Source: Actinomycetes bacterium (lineage in GTDB: Bacteria > Actinomycetota > Acidimicrobiia > Acidimicrobiales > RAAP-2). Taken from it: a stretch of DNA of 49,258 bases. The notes below the pieces were generated by a model. That model was given only the letters and a program-made list of their open reading frames with translations. It did no database searches and had not been told where the DNA came from. Positions 7,955 to 16,802 of the stretch are shown here, piece by piece. A program made the position numbers and the translations under genes. The DNA lies in assembly GCA_021791615.1 (NCBI GenBank), contig JAJYWG010000230.1:1-49258 (forward strand), given 5' to 3'. Within the stretch, counting starts at the first letter, position 1, and each line of letters starts with the position of its first letter.

Positions 7955-8238
7955 CACGTGGCCTTGCTCGCGGCGAACTCGTCCCAGGCGCCGGTCTGGC
8001 GCAGGAGGCGCTCCACGCGTTCGGTGGGCTGCGCGCCCTGGCGCAGCCACTTGATCGCCTTCTCGTGGTCGATGGTGACGACGGCGTCGGGCTCGGCAGC
8101 CGAGCGACCGCGCGGCGCGTAGGTGCCCACGATCTCGAGGAACCTCCCGTCCCGAGGAGCACGGCTATCGGCCGCCACGACCCGGTAGGTCGGCTGCTTC
8201 TTCTTGCCCATCCGCACCAGGCGGAGCTTCACTGCCAC
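7954..8238 (-). CDS. rpsP: 30S ribosomal protein bS16
   Basis: This 94-aa protein matches bS16, a 30S body protein needed for assembly. It reads [20 protein letters not shown] at the start, then [21 protein letters not shown] and [17 protein letters not shown]. The GTG at 8238 was chosen because GGAGGG lies nine bases upstream; a second GTG follows two codons later. It is first in the rpsP-khpA-rimM-trmD-rplS cluster and lies 124 bp downstream of ffh. Confidence 0.97.
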   Translation of the reverse strand: MAVKLRLVRMGKKKQPTYRVVAADSRAPRDGRFLEIVGTYAPRGRSAAEPDAVVTIDHEKAIKWLRQGAQPTERVERLLRQTGAWDEFAASKAT

Positions 8239-8362
8239 GTACCTGTTCCCTCCATCTCGGGTCCCGCCCAACGCAGCGGGAGCGTCACATTCTCGCAGGT
8301 CTGGTGGGGGTCCCGTCCACTCGGCCGGCGCCGGCGAATCGGGAGCGACCTCCGAGAAGCGC

Positions 8363-9931
8363 TCACCGGGGCTTCGGCGGAGTGAACCGCCCGCCCTTTT
8401 TCTTCTTCTTTCCGCCTTTGCGGGCGCCTTTCGCGCCACCGGAGAGCGATCCGGCGGGAGGCCGCCCGAGCTCTGCGCCGGCTCCGAACGGCGGCGAACC
8501 TCCCATGCCGCCGGCACCACCGAACAGGTCGCCCAGACCCTCGCTGTCGGCACCAGCCAGCGCTTCGAGGGCACTCGCGCCGCGGCGGCCTCCGAGGAGA
8601 CCGCCCAACACCCCTCCGCCGCCACCGAGCGCTGCCAAGCCTCCCCCGCTCATCATCTGGCGCATCTGCTTCTGCATCTCGCGGAACTGCTTCAAGAGCT
8701 GGTTCACGTCCTGGGTGGACGTCCCACTGCCGCGGGCGATCCTCACCCTCCTCGATCCGTCGACGAGCGACGGGTCGGCACGCTCGGCTGGGGTCATGGA
8801 ACGCACGATCGCCTCGACCCGGGACACCTGCCGGTCGTCGATCTGGTCGGCCGCCTGTCGCATCTCCTTGGACATGCCCGGCAGCAGCTTCATGATCCCG
8901 CCGAGGGACCCGAGCTTGCGGACCTGCTGGAGCTGCTCCAAGAAGTCCTCCAAGGTGAAGCGCCCCTCCATCATCCGAGCTGCCGAACGAGCGGCCACGT
9001 CCCCGTCCATGGTCCGCTCGGCTTGCTCGATCAGGCTGAGGACATCTCCCATCCCGAGGATGCGATCGGCCATGCGGTCGGGGTGGAACAAGTCGAGGTC
9101 GCCGAGCTTCTCTCCGGTGGATGCGAAGGCGATAGGACGCCCTACCACCTCTTTCACCGAGAGCGCCGCCCCGCCGCGGGCATCGCCGTCGAGCTTGGTG
9201 AGGACCACGCCGTCGAGGGCGAGCGTCTGGTGGAAGGCGCTCGCCGTGGACACGGCATCCTGCCCGGTCATCGCGTCGATCACCAGGAGCGTGTAGTGCG
9301 GATGGGTCGCCTCGGAGATGCGCCTGACCTCGTCCATGAGCGCCTCGTCGATCGAGAGGCGCCCGGCGGTGTCGATGATGCACACGTCGCGTCCCAGCCT
9401 CCGGGCCTCTTCGATCCCGGCTGCGGCCACCGAGACCGGGTCACCGGGCTCGCTGAACACCGTCACGCCCGCTTGGCCGCCGAGCACCCGGAGCTGCTCG
9501 ACTGCTGCGGGACGCTGCAAGTCGGCCCCGACGAGCAGGGGCTGGCGCCCCTGCTGCTTCCACCAGCGCGCCAGCTTGGCCGCCGTCGTGGTCTTGCCCG
9601 ATCCCTGGAGGCCGGCCAGCAGCACCACCGTCGGAGGACGCGACGCGTACTTGATCTCCAGGGTCTCACCGCCCAGGATCCGGACCAGCTCCTCGTGGAC
9701 CGCTTTCACCACCTGCTGGCCCGGGGTCAAGCTCTTGGAGAGGGCGTCGCCGCTGCAACGCGCACGGACTGCCTCGACGAAACCGCGCACGACCCCGAGC
9801 TCGACGTCGGCTTCGAGCAGTGCGGTGCGGATCTCGCCGAGCGCGGCATCCAAGTCGGCTTCGCTGAGCCGGCCTCGTCCGCGCAGCCGGCCGGCAATGC
9901 GCTCGAGGCGGTCCGAGAGGGCGTCGAACAT
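8363..9931 (-). CDS. ffh: Signal recognition particle protein Ffh
   Basis: This 522-aa Ffh is the GTPase of the bacterial signal recognition particle. It binds 4.5S RNA and signal sequences and docks with FtsY at the membrane. The N domain is residues 1-95. The G domain carries GLQGSGKTT (107-115), [15 protein letters not shown] and [17 protein letters not shown]. The M domain begins around 320 and holds the RNA-binding helix region [13 protein letters not shown] and a Met/Gly-rich finger (QMRQMMSGG). The C-terminus is unusually long, Gly-rich and strongly basic ([10 protein letters not shown]). It follows ftsY after 30 bp, so receptor and particle are probably co-expressed. Confidence 0.97.
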   Translation of the reverse strand: MFDALSDRLERIAGRLRGRGRLSEADLDAALGEIRTALLEADVELGVVRGFVEAVRARCSGDALSKSLTPGQQVVKAVHEELVRILGGETLEIKYASRPPTVVLLAGLQGSGKTTTAAKLARWWKQQGRQPLLVGADLQRPAAVEQLRVLGGQAGVTVFSEPGDPVSVAAAGIEEARRLGRDVCIIDTAGRLSIDEALMDEVRRISEATHPHYTLLVIDAMTGQDAVSTASAFHQTLALDGVVLTKLDGDARGGAALSVKEVVGRPIAFASTGEKLGDLDLFHPDRMADRILGMGDVLSLIEQAERTMDGDVAARSAARMMEGRFTLEDFLEQLQQVRKLGSLGGIMKLLPGMSKEMRQAADQIDDRQVSRVEAIVRSMTPAERADPSLVDGSRRVRIARGSGTSTQDVNQLLKQFREMQKQMRQMMSGGGLAALGGGGGVLGGLLGGRRGASALEALAGADSEGLGDLFGGAGGMGGSPPFGAGAELGRPPAGSLSGGAKGARKGGKKKKKGGRFTPPKPR

Positions 9932-9961
9932 GAGGGTCTTCAGGCTACCGGACTGAGCCCG

Positions 9962-11080
9962 TCATCCTCCCAGCAGCGCGTCGACGAAGTCGTCGGCTCG
10001 GAACGGCACGAGGTCGTCGGCTCCCTCGCCCACCCCGACGAGCTTGACCGGCAGGCCCAGCTCCCGCTGGACGGCGATCACCACTCCGCCTTTGGCCGTG
10101 CCGTCGAGCTTGGTGAGGACCACCCCGGTCACCCCGACCGCCTCGGTGAACTGGCGCGCCTGGACGAGCCCGTTCTGCCCAGTGGTCGCGTCGATGACCA
10201 AGAGCACTTCGCTGACCCGGCCCGGAGCTCGATCGGCCACCCGGCGGATCTTTTTCAGCTCCTCGACGAGGTTCACCTTGGTGTGCAGGCGACCGGCCGT
10301 GTCGGCCAGGACCAGGCGGTTGCCGCGGGCCGCCGCTCGCTGGACCGCGTCGAAGACGACGGAGCTGGGATCTGCTCCTTCGGCGCCTCGCACGATCTCC
10401 ACGCCGGTCCGCTGGGCCCACAGATCGAGCTGCTCGCCGGCAGCAGCCCGGAAGGTGTCCCCGGCCGCCAGCAGCACCGAGCGCCCGGAGTCGACCTGAT
10501 GGCGGGCCAGCTTACCGATGGTCGTGGTCTTGCCCACGCCGTTCACCCCGACGAACAGCCACACGTTCACGACTCCCTCGGCGGCGTCGAACGCGAGGTC
10601 CCGGCTCGGAGCCGGGGCGTCTTCGGGGTCGAGGAGGGCCACCAGGTCGTCCCTGAGCGCGTCGAGCAGGCCGGCGCCACCGGTGAGCTCGCCGCTCGTG
10701 GCCCGCCGGCGCAGGTCCTCCAGCAATGCGTCCGTGGTCGCCACCCCGACGTCGGCTCGCAGCAGCGCTTCTTCCAGCGCGTCCCAGGTGGCTGCCTCGA
10801 TGGCCCGCCGCTCCCGCCCTGCGCGCAGAGCGGCGAACAGCCCGCGGGTCTTGCCCAGCCGCTGGCGGAGATCGGCAGGGGACGGCTCGGCCGGGGGGGG
10901 CTCGACCACGACAGGCGCCTCGGCCGGGGGGGGCTCGACGGCGACAGGCGGCTCGGGCTCCGGCGCACTCAGCGGCTCGGGTGGCGCGCCCGCTCTTTGG
11001 CGGCGGACGAACGCGGGCACGAGCACCCCCAGCGCGCCGAGGACCACGACGACGGCGATGACGATCCACAGCACGGCCAT
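9962..11080 (-). CDS. ftsY: Signal recognition particle receptor FtsY
   Basis: This 372-aa SRP receptor GTPase has the actinobacterial layout. Residues 2-24 form a hydrophobic membrane anchor, followed by a Pro/Glu/Ala-rich acidic linker with two near-identical VVEPPPAE-type blocks (about 45-67). The NG domain carries GVNGVGKTT (178-186), DTFRAAAGEQL, DTAGRLHTK and TKLDGTAKGG. It delivers ribosome-nascent chains to the translocon together with Ffh. The ATG at 11080 starts directly at the anchor. It lies 62 bp downstream of smc, with a small hairpin between them. Confidence 0.96.
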   Translation of the reverse strand: MAVLWIVIAVVVVLGALGVLVPAFVRRQRAGAPPEPLSAPEPEPPVAVEPPPAEAPVVVEPPPAEPSPADLRQRLGKTRGLFAALRAGRERRAIEAATWDALEEALLRADVGVATTDALLEDLRRRATSGELTGGAGLLDALRDDLVALLDPEDAPAPSRDLAFDAAEGVVNVWLFVGVNGVGKTTTIGKLARHQVDSGRSVLLAAGDTFRAAAGEQLDLWAQRTGVEIVRGAEGADPSSVVFDAVQRAAARGNRLVLADTAGRLHTKVNLVEELKKIRRVADRAPGRVSEVLLVIDATTGQNGLVQARQFTEAVGVTGVVLTKLDGTAKGGVVIAVQRELGLPVKLVGVGEGADDLVPFRADDFVDALLGG

Positions 11081-11114
11081 GAAGCGACGAGCCTAGAGCT
11101 TCTGCGGGGCAGAG

Positions 11115-11129
11115 GCCTCCGTTGGAGGC
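11115..11129. terminator. Small hairpin between smc and ftsY
   Basis: GCCTCC, a 3-base loop and GGAGGC form a perfect 6-bp stem 14 bases after the smc stop. There is no U-run, so it is at most a weak or factor-assisted terminator, or an RNA-stability element. Confidence 0.3.
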
Positions 11130-11142
11130 ACGCCGGTACGGC

Positions 11143-14100
11143 TCACGTCGGAGCCGACTCGGCCTCCTTGGCCACCTTCTGGCTGACCACCTGCGACGAG
11201 CCTCCCGGCGCCATCGTGACCCCGTAGAGGGCGTCACCCGTCTCCATGGTGCGCTTCTGGTGGCTCACGATGATGAGCTGTGCCTCGTCGCGGAACTGGC
11301 GGACGAGGTCGAGGAAGCGGTGGAGGTTCACGTCGTCGAGAGCGGCCTCCACTTCGTCCATGAGGTAGAACGGCGAGGGTCGGCTGCGAAACACGGCGAA
11401 GAGGAAGGCCAGCGCGGCCAGTGAGCGCTCGCCTCCGGACAGGAGGGAGACGCGCCGGACGTTGCGGCCGGCCGGCCGGACTTCGATCTCGACGCCGGTA
11501 TGCAGCAGGTCGTCGGGTTCGGTGAGCGAGATCCGGCCAGTCCCTCCCGGGAACAGCATCTCGACAAGCGCGGAGAAGTGCTCGTTCACGTCGGCGGCTG
11601 CGGCAGCGAACGTCTGCATGATCTCGTCGTCGAGCACGCGCACCACGTCCTGGAGCTCGCGGCGGGCCGAGCGCACGTCGGCCACTTGGGTGTCGAGCTC
11701 CCGGTAGCGCTCTTCGAGGGTCGAGAGCTCGTCGAGGGCGAGGGGGTTCACCGGTCCGAGCGCTTCGAGGTCGGCGGCGAGCCGGGCAGCGTGCTGGGTG
11801 GCAGTCAGCCCGTCTGGGATCTCGGGTGCGGGTGCCTGGAGCGCTTCGGCCGCGTCGCTGCCGAGCTCACGCACGACCGTCTCACCCAGCGTCTCGCTCC
11901 GAAGTGCGACCTCCGCAGCTTCGAGGTCGAGCGTGCGGACCTGCTCGCGTACCTCGGTCAAACGGACCTCGGTCTGCGCACGCCGCTGCCGCAGGTCCTC
12001 CAGGCGCTCCCCGCCGGCGCGCACGGCGTCGACCTGCTTGCGGTAGTCGGCCCGCAGGAGCTCCAAGCCGCTCTCCAGGCGCCGTCGCTCCCGTTCGACC
12101 ACCTCGCCCAAGCGGGCGAGGGCAGCGGCAGCGGCTTCGAGCCGGCGGCGGCGCTCGGCCGCCTGCTCCCGCTCCTCGGCGTGGCCCTGGAGCCGGCGCT
12201 CGACCTCGGAACGCCGTTGGAGCACCACCCGGCGGCGCTCGGCCAGGCCGGCTGCCCGGACGTCGAGCTCGTGGCGGCGGTTCTCGATCTCGCGGCGCCG
12301 GGCTTCGATCTCGGCGGCACCGGTGGCAGCCTGCTGGGCGCGTCTGGCGGCCTGATCGGCCGCCTGCTCCAGCTCTGCAATCTCCTCGTCGACGCCCGCC
12401 AGGTCGCCATCGGCGGCGGCGATGCGCGCCCCGAGCTCGTCACGCGAACTGACCAGGTCCCCAAGATCGGCCGCCAGCCGCTCCAGCTCGTTCTCGCCCG
12501 TCGCGCGCTCGGCGGCGGCGGCAGCCCGGCGTGCCTCGTGCTGATCGGCCGCGCGGACTGCTGCGGCGGCGGCGGCCCGTAGCTCCTCGGCGTGACGGCG
12601 TGCCCGGTCCAGGCCCGCCGCAGCCTGTTCGGCTCGCTCGGCGGCTCGCTCGGCTTCCCGTTGTGCCTCCTCGCACGCCGCCGCCGTCACCACGCCCTTC
12701 GACGAGCGCACCCGCCATCCCGAGTCGGCGAAGCGGTCCCCGTCCGCGGTCACCACCACCAGGTCAGGACGATCGAGGGCCAGGTCCACGGCGTCTTCCC
12801 AACCCGGCACCCGAACGGCGTTGCCCACCAGGACATCGAGCACACCTGCGATGGCCAGAGCGGCGGATGGGCCGGCGGATGGGCCGGCGGTGCCGGTCGT
12901 CGCACTCGATCCGCCACGCGCCCTCACGTGCGGGCGGAGCGCCTCGGCACCTACCGGCAGTCCCTCTACCCTCGCGCCCGGTACACCCTGGTGGCCGGTG
13001 CGCGCGGCGAGCAGCGCACCGGTCGCCCCCTGGCGGTGCAGGCGCTCCAACGCTTCGCGTGCTGCATCGCGCCCTTCGACGACGACCGCAACCACCGATG
13101 CGCCTGCGGCTGCCTCGAAGGCCGGTTCCCACCCCGCATCGATCTCGACCAGGTCCATAAGCGACCCCACGACCCCGGCCACACCCGAGAGCGCCTCCCG
13201 CCCACCGGCGCCTTCGAGCTCACGCAGCGCGCGGGCCAGCGCGTCGGCTCTCGCTTCGGCGCGGTGGCGCTGCTGGTCGCTCACTTGCGCCTCGTGCTCT
13301 GCCTCCCGCTCGCGGGCGAGCGCGCCGGCGCATGCCTCGTCGGCGGCCTGTGCCTCCTCGAGGAGGTGACCGGTCTGCTCGTCGAGCTCGCGCTCGCGTG
13401 CTGCCAGGGCTGCCAGGGCGGACTCGAGGGAGGTCTGGCGCTCTTGGAGCGCTGCCAGGCGCTCCTCGAGGTCGGCCAAGACCTGCCGGTCGTGCTCGAG
13501 CGCCTGGTGCACGAGCTCCCGGCGGGTCCGGGCCTCTGCCAACGCAGCGTCGGCCGCGGGCACGGCGCCCTCGTCACCCCACTCGCGCCGGTGGGCTGCC
13601 AGGTGCTCGTCGACGCCGGCCGCCTCGGCGTCGAGGGCCGACCGTTGCGGACCGATCCCGGCGATCTCCTCGTCGACCGCCGAGAGATCACTCGACAGCC
13701 GGGCCGCTTCGGCCTCGAGGGTGGACACCACGTCGGTGTCGGCCGCGGCATCGAGGGCTGCTGCCAGGGCTCGCGCTCGCTCGTTGACGACGCCGACCGC
13801 GCCCCGGGCCCGCTCGACGAGACCCTGCAGGCGTCCGAGCGCCGACGCGAGGTCCACCTCGCGCCGGGACGAGAGCTCTCCGGCGGTGGCCGCGGCCGCC
13901 TGGTCGAGCTCCTCGACCACCTGGTGGAGCTCGCGCTCGGTCGCCCGCAGCGACTCGAGGGAGGACACGGCGGCTCGCCGGCGATCCGAGAGCTCGGCCA
14001 GCTCGGCACCGGCGATGTGGAGGCGGACCGCCCGCAGCTCGGCCGACAGCGACGTGTACGAACGAGCGGCCGCTGCCTGGCGCTCGAGCGGGCGGATCTG

Positions 14101-14700
14101 GCGCCGGACCTCGCGGATCAGGTCGCCGAGGCGCTCGAGGTTCTCCTGGGTCGCCGCCAAGCGCCGCTCGGCCCGCTCACGCCGCCGGCGGTGCTTGAGG
14201 ACCCCGGCAGCCTCTTCGATCACGGCCCGGCGGTCTTCGGGGCGGGCGTTGAGGACGGTGTCGAGCTGACCTTGGCCGATGATCATGTGCTGCTGGCGGC
14301 CCACGCCCGAGTCGCTCAGGAGCTCTTGGATGTCGAGGAGCCGGCACGGCGCGCCGTTGATCGCGTACTCGCTGTCACCCGAGCGGAAGAGCGTCCTGGT
14401 GATGGTGACCTCGGCCATGTCCACGGGCAGCTTGCCCGACGCGTTGTCGATGGTCAGCGAGACCTCGGCCCGACCCAGGGCAGGCCGGCTGGACGTACCG
14501 GCGAAGATGACGTCTTCCATGCGTTGCGAGCGCAGGGAGCGGGGACCTTGCGCTCCGAGGACCCACGTCACCGCGTCGACGACGTTCGACTTGCCGCTGC
14601 CGTTGGGCCCCACGACGATGGTGATCCCCGGCTCGAACTCGAGCGACGTCGGATCGGCAAAGGACTTGAACCCCTTCATCGTGAGCGACTTCAGGAACAT
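11143..14700 (-). CDS. smc: Chromosome segregation protein SMC
   Basis: This 1185-aa SMC is full length. It is the ATPase of the condensin-like complex that organises the chromosome with ScpA and ScpB. The N-terminal head has MFLKSLTMKGFKSF and Walker A GPNGSGKSN (31-39). Long Glu/Arg/Ala-rich coiled coils flank a hinge (SGVAGVVGSLMDLVEIDAGW and following). The C-terminal head carries the ABC signature LLSGGERSLAALAFLFAVF and Walker B FYLMDEVEAALDD. The ATG at 14700 gives the canonical N-terminus; upstream codons in this frame run into a repeat and are not SMC-like. It follows mutM after 127 bp and is probably in one transcript with rnc-mutM and ftsY-ffh. Confidence 0.97.
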   Translation of the reverse strand: MFLKSLTMKGFKSFADPTSLEFEPGITIVVGPNGSGKSNVVDAVTWVLGAQGPRSLRSQRMEDVIFAGTSSRPALGRAEVSLTIDNASGKLPVDMAEVTITRTLFRSGDSEYAINGAPCRLLDIQELLSDSGVGRQQHMIIGQGQLDTVLNARPEDRRAVIEEAAGVLKHRRRRERAERRLAATQENLERLGDLIREVRRQIRPLERQAAAARSYTSLSAELRAVRLHIAGAELAELSDRRRAAVSSLESLRATERELHQVVEELDQAAAATAGELSSRREVDLASALGRLQGLVERARGAVGVVNERARALAAALDAAADTDVVSTLEAEAARLSSDLSAVDEEIAGIGPQRSALDAEAAGVDEHLAAHRREWGDEGAVPAADAALAEARTRRELVHQALEHDRQVLADLEERLAALQERQTSLESALAALAARERELDEQTGHLLEEAQAADEACAGALAREREAEHEAQVSDQQRHRAEARADALARALRELEGAGGREALSGVAGVVGSLMDLVEIDAGWEPAFEAAAGASVVAVVVEGRDAAREALERLHRQGATGALLAARTGHQGVPGARVEGLPVGAEALRPHVRARGGSSATTGTAGPSAGPSAALAIAGVLDVLVGNAVRVPGWEDAVDLALDRPDLVVVTADGDRFADSGWRVRSSKGVVTAAACEEAQREAERAAERAEQAAAGLDRARRHAEELRAAAAAAVRAADQHEARRAAAAAERATGENELERLAADLGDLVSSRDELGARIAAADGDLAGVDEEIAELEQAADQAARRAQQAATGAAEIEARRREIENRRHELDVRAAGLAERRRVVLQRRSEVERRLQGHAEEREQAAERRRRLEAAAAALARLGEVVERERRRLESGLELLRADYRKQVDAVRAGGERLEDLRQRRAQTEVRLTEVREQVRTLDLEAAEVALRSETLGETVVRELGSDAAEALQAPAPEIPDGLTATQHAARLAADLEALGPVNPLALDELSTLEERYRELDTQVADVRSARRELQDVVRVLDDEIMQTFAAAAADVNEHFSALVEMLFPGGTGRISLTEPDDLLHTGVEIEVRPAGRNVRRVSLLSGGERSLAALAFLFAVFRSRPSPFYLMDEVEAALDDVNLHRFLDLVRQFRDEAQLIIVSHQKRTMETGDALYGVTMAPGGSSQVVSQKVAKEAESAPT

Positions 14701-14734
14701 CGGTCGGCACCCTACCTCCGATCTCCCACAGCCC

Positions 14735-14810
14735 GGGAAGGTGCGGGTGGCCGGGTGCGGGTGGCCGGGTGCGGGCGGGAAGGTGCGGGTGGCCGGGTGC
14801 AGGTGGCCGG
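14735..14810. repeat. Two 34-bp near-identical repeats between mutM and smc
   Basis: Copies at 14735-14768 and 14777-14810 differ at one base and are set 42 bp apart. Each contains two copies of GTGGCCGGGTGC. They fill most of the mutM-smc gap, just downstream of the mutM stop (14828). Confidence 0.9.
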
Positions 14811-14827
14811 GGTCAGCCGGCCGGCGA

Positions 14828-15742
14828 TCAGATCTGGCAGTGCTCGCAGAAGTAGGTGGACCGGCCGCCCGCCCGCATCCGGACGATCGGGGTCCGGCAT
14901 CGACGGCAGGGCTGGCCTTCCCGGTCGTAGACCTGGTGGCTCCCCTGGTAGTCCCCCGCCTCGCCGAACAGGTCCCTGTACTGCTCGTCGGCAAGCGTCG
15001 AGCCGCGATGCTTGATGGCCTCGGCCAGCGTCTCGACCATCGCGCGGTACAGACGGCGGGTCTCGATCACCGACAGGCCATCGGACTGGCGGTCGTACCG
15101 CAGGCCGGCGGCGAAGAGGATCTCGTCGGAGTAGACGTTCCCGATCCCGGCAACGAACTGCTGGTCCATGAGCAGGGCCTTCAATCCGGTCTTGTGCTGG
15201 TGGAGCAGCGCGGCGAAGCGATCCCAGCTCATCATGTCCTCGATCGGGTCGAAACCGAGGTGTGCCAGCTCGGGGATCTGACGGCGCGCAGTGGCTCCCG
15301 CGCCCATCCCGCCGCCGGTCGACGACGAGAACGCCGGCGCCGACGCCGGCGGTGCCTTGAATGTCGGCGGAGGGGTCGAGACGAACATCTCGCCGAAGGT
15401 GCGCGGGTCCACGTAGCGCAGCTCACCTCCCTGGGTGAAGGTGATGACCACGTGGGTGTGCTTGGGCTTGGGCTCCTTGGTCCCCTTGACCCTCAGGAGC
15501 TGACCGCTCATCCCCAGGTGCACGACGAGCGTGTCGGCGTTGTCCAGGTGCACAAGGAGGTACTTGCCCAGGCGAGACACGCTCTTGATGCTCCGTCCCT
15601 CGAGACGGGCGCGGAAGTGCTTGGCGCTGGGATGGCGGCGCACCGAGCGGCCGTTGGCCACCGCCACCGCCTTGATCTTGCGCCCGGCCACCTCCTTGGC
15701 CAGGTCCTGACGGAGAGTCTCGACCTCGGGCAGCTCAGGCAT
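14828..15742 (-). CDS. mutM: Formamidopyrimidine-DNA glycosylase MutM (Fpg)
   Basis: This 304-aa base-excision repair enzyme removes 8-oxoguanine and formamidopyrimidines and cleaves at the abasic site. The N-terminus MPELPEVETLRQDL gives the catalytic Pro2 and Glu3 after Met removal. LGMSGQLLR, the DPRTFGEMF segment, and the helix-two-turn-helix region QQFVAGIGNVYSDEILFAAGL are present. The zinc finger has CRRC and CEHC at the C-terminal end, before the final GlnIle. Residues about 147-178 are a Pro/Ala/Ser/Gly-rich insertion (TFKAPPASAPAFSSSTGGG) not usual for the family. The start overlaps rnc by 8 bp, a common actinobacterial pairing. Confidence 0.95.
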   Translation of the reverse strand: MPELPEVETLRQDLAKEVAGRKIKAVAVANGRSVRRHPSAKHFRARLEGRSIKSVSRLGKYLLVHLDNADTLVVHLGMSGQLLRVKGTKEPKPKHTHVVITFTQGGELRYVDPRTFGEMFVSTPPPTFKAPPASAPAFSSSTGGGMGAGATARRQIPELAHLGFDPIEDMMSWDRFAALLHQHKTGLKALLMDQQFVAGIGNVYSDEILFAAGLRYDRQSDGLSVIETRRLYRAMVETLAEAIKHRGSTLADEQYRDLFGEAGDYQGSHQVYDREGQPCRRCRTPIVRMRAGGRSTYFCEHCQI

Positions 15743-16478
15743 GTTGCCCCCCGCCGGTGGCGGGCGCGGTGTGCGGGATGCCGTCGTGGTCGCCGGCGAG
15801 CCGGAGCTCGAGCCAGGCAGCGCGGGCGGCAGCCTGCTCAGCCTCCTTCTTGGAGGGACCCTCGCCAACGCCGCGCCGGAGGCCTCCCACGAAGACCTCG
15901 GCCCGGAAGTGTCGCTCGTGGTCGGGGCCGGTGCCGACCACCTCGTAGCGAGGAGGTCCCCCAGCCTCGTGGACCGTCAGCTCCTGGAGCAGACTCTTGT
16001 GGTCAAAACCGCCTGGCTCGGCCGCTGCGCTCTCGATCCGGTCGCTCAGGAGCCCGAGCACGAGCCTCTCCGCTTCGGACCAGCCCGCGTCGACATAGAT
16101 CGCGCCGATCACCGCTTCGAGGGCGTCGGCGAGGATCGACGCCTTGGAGCGCCCCTGCGACGCCTCTTCGCCTCGCCCCAAGCGCAGCTCGTCGCCGATG
16201 CCGAGCTGCTTGGCGACGTCGGCGAGCACCCGAGCGTTGACCACGCCGGCACGGATCTTGGCGAGCTGGCCCTCGGGAAGCTCGGGGAACCTGTGGAACG
16301 TGTGCTCGGCCACGACGAGCCCGAGGACTGCGTCTCCCAGGTACTCGAGGCGCTCGTTGGAGGGGGCACCCCCCTGCTCGCTGCACCAGCTCCGATGGCA
16401 GAGTGCCTGCTCGAGCAGTTCAGGGCGGGCGAACCTGTGACCGAGTCGCGCCGCCAAGCCAGCGACGCCGTCCACCAT
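15735..16478 (-). CDS. rnc: Ribonuclease III
   Basis: This 247-aa RNase III cleaves double-stranded RNA and processes rRNA precursors. The signature NERLEYLGDAVLGLVVAEH holds the metal-binding acidic residues. The second acidic site is in ASILADALEAVIGAIYVDAG. The C-terminal dsRNA-binding domain runs through DHKSLLQEL, PPRYEVVGTGPDHERHF and EGPSKKEAEQAAARAA. The start is uncertain: I chose ATG at 16478 (MVDGVAGLAARLG); in-frame GTG (16487) and TTG (16520, inside acpP) also exist and none has a strong ribosome-binding site. It overlaps mutM by 8 bp and follows acpP by 19 bp. Confidence 0.93.
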   Translation of the reverse strand: MVDGVAGLAARLGHRFARPELLEQALCHRSWCSEQGGAPSNERLEYLGDAVLGLVVAEHTFHRFPELPEGQLAKIRAGVVNARVLADVAKQLGIGDELRLGRGEEASQGRSKASILADALEAVIGAIYVDAGWSEAERLVLGLLSDRIESAAAEPGGFDHKSLLQELTVHEAGGPPRYEVVGTGPDHERHFRAEVFVGGLRRGVGEGPSKKEAEQAAARAAWLELRLAGDHDGIPHTAPATGGGQHA

Positions 16479-16497
16479 GTCCGCCACGCAGCGGGGG

Positions 16498-16794
16498 TCA
16501 ACCCGCTCCGAGCTTGGCAAAGACGTAGTCGACGGCGTCTCGGACGGTGCGGAGGTCCTCGAGATCCTCGTCGTCGATCCTGAACCCCACGCTGCGCTCG
16601 CCCAGCTCCTCCTCCAAAGCCTCCACCAGCTCGATCAGGGCCAGGGAATCGGCATCGAGGTCCTCTGCGAAGGACGAGCCCTCGGTGATGGTCGACGGGT
16701 CCACCTCCAGGATGTCGGCGAGCTGGTCGCGGACCAGGTCGAACACCCCCTGGCGGTCCAGCGGTCCTCGTTCGGTGTGGGTCTCTGCGGGCAC
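16498..16794 (-). CDS. acpP: Acyl carrier protein
   Basis: This 98-aa acyl carrier protein has the 4'-phosphopantetheine attachment motif at Ser50 (DADSLALIELVEALEEE). The three-helix ACP domain spans about 15-95. It carries growing acyl chains during fatty-acid synthesis. The GTG at 16794 has GTAGGAG six bases upstream. It is slightly longer than E. coli ACP because of N-terminal residues and a loop near RSVGFRIDDED. It lies 8 bp after plsX, so acyl-phosphate formation and the carrier protein are co-expressed. Confidence 0.93.
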   Translation of the reverse strand: MPAETHTERGPLDRQGVFDLVRDQLADILEVDPSTITEGSSFAEDLDADSLALIELVEALEEELGERSVGFRIDDEDLEDLRTVRDAVDYVFAKLGAG

Positions 16795-16802
16795 GCTGGC
16801 TC

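Noticed and set aside
8204..11227. A 1007-codon open frame on the plus strand
   Set aside because: It lies opposite ffh and ftsY, whose motifs are unambiguous. The frame is open only because of GC-rich codon structure.
12592..15015. An 807-codon plus-strand open frame
   Set aside because: It mirrors smc and mutM; its translation has no domain features.
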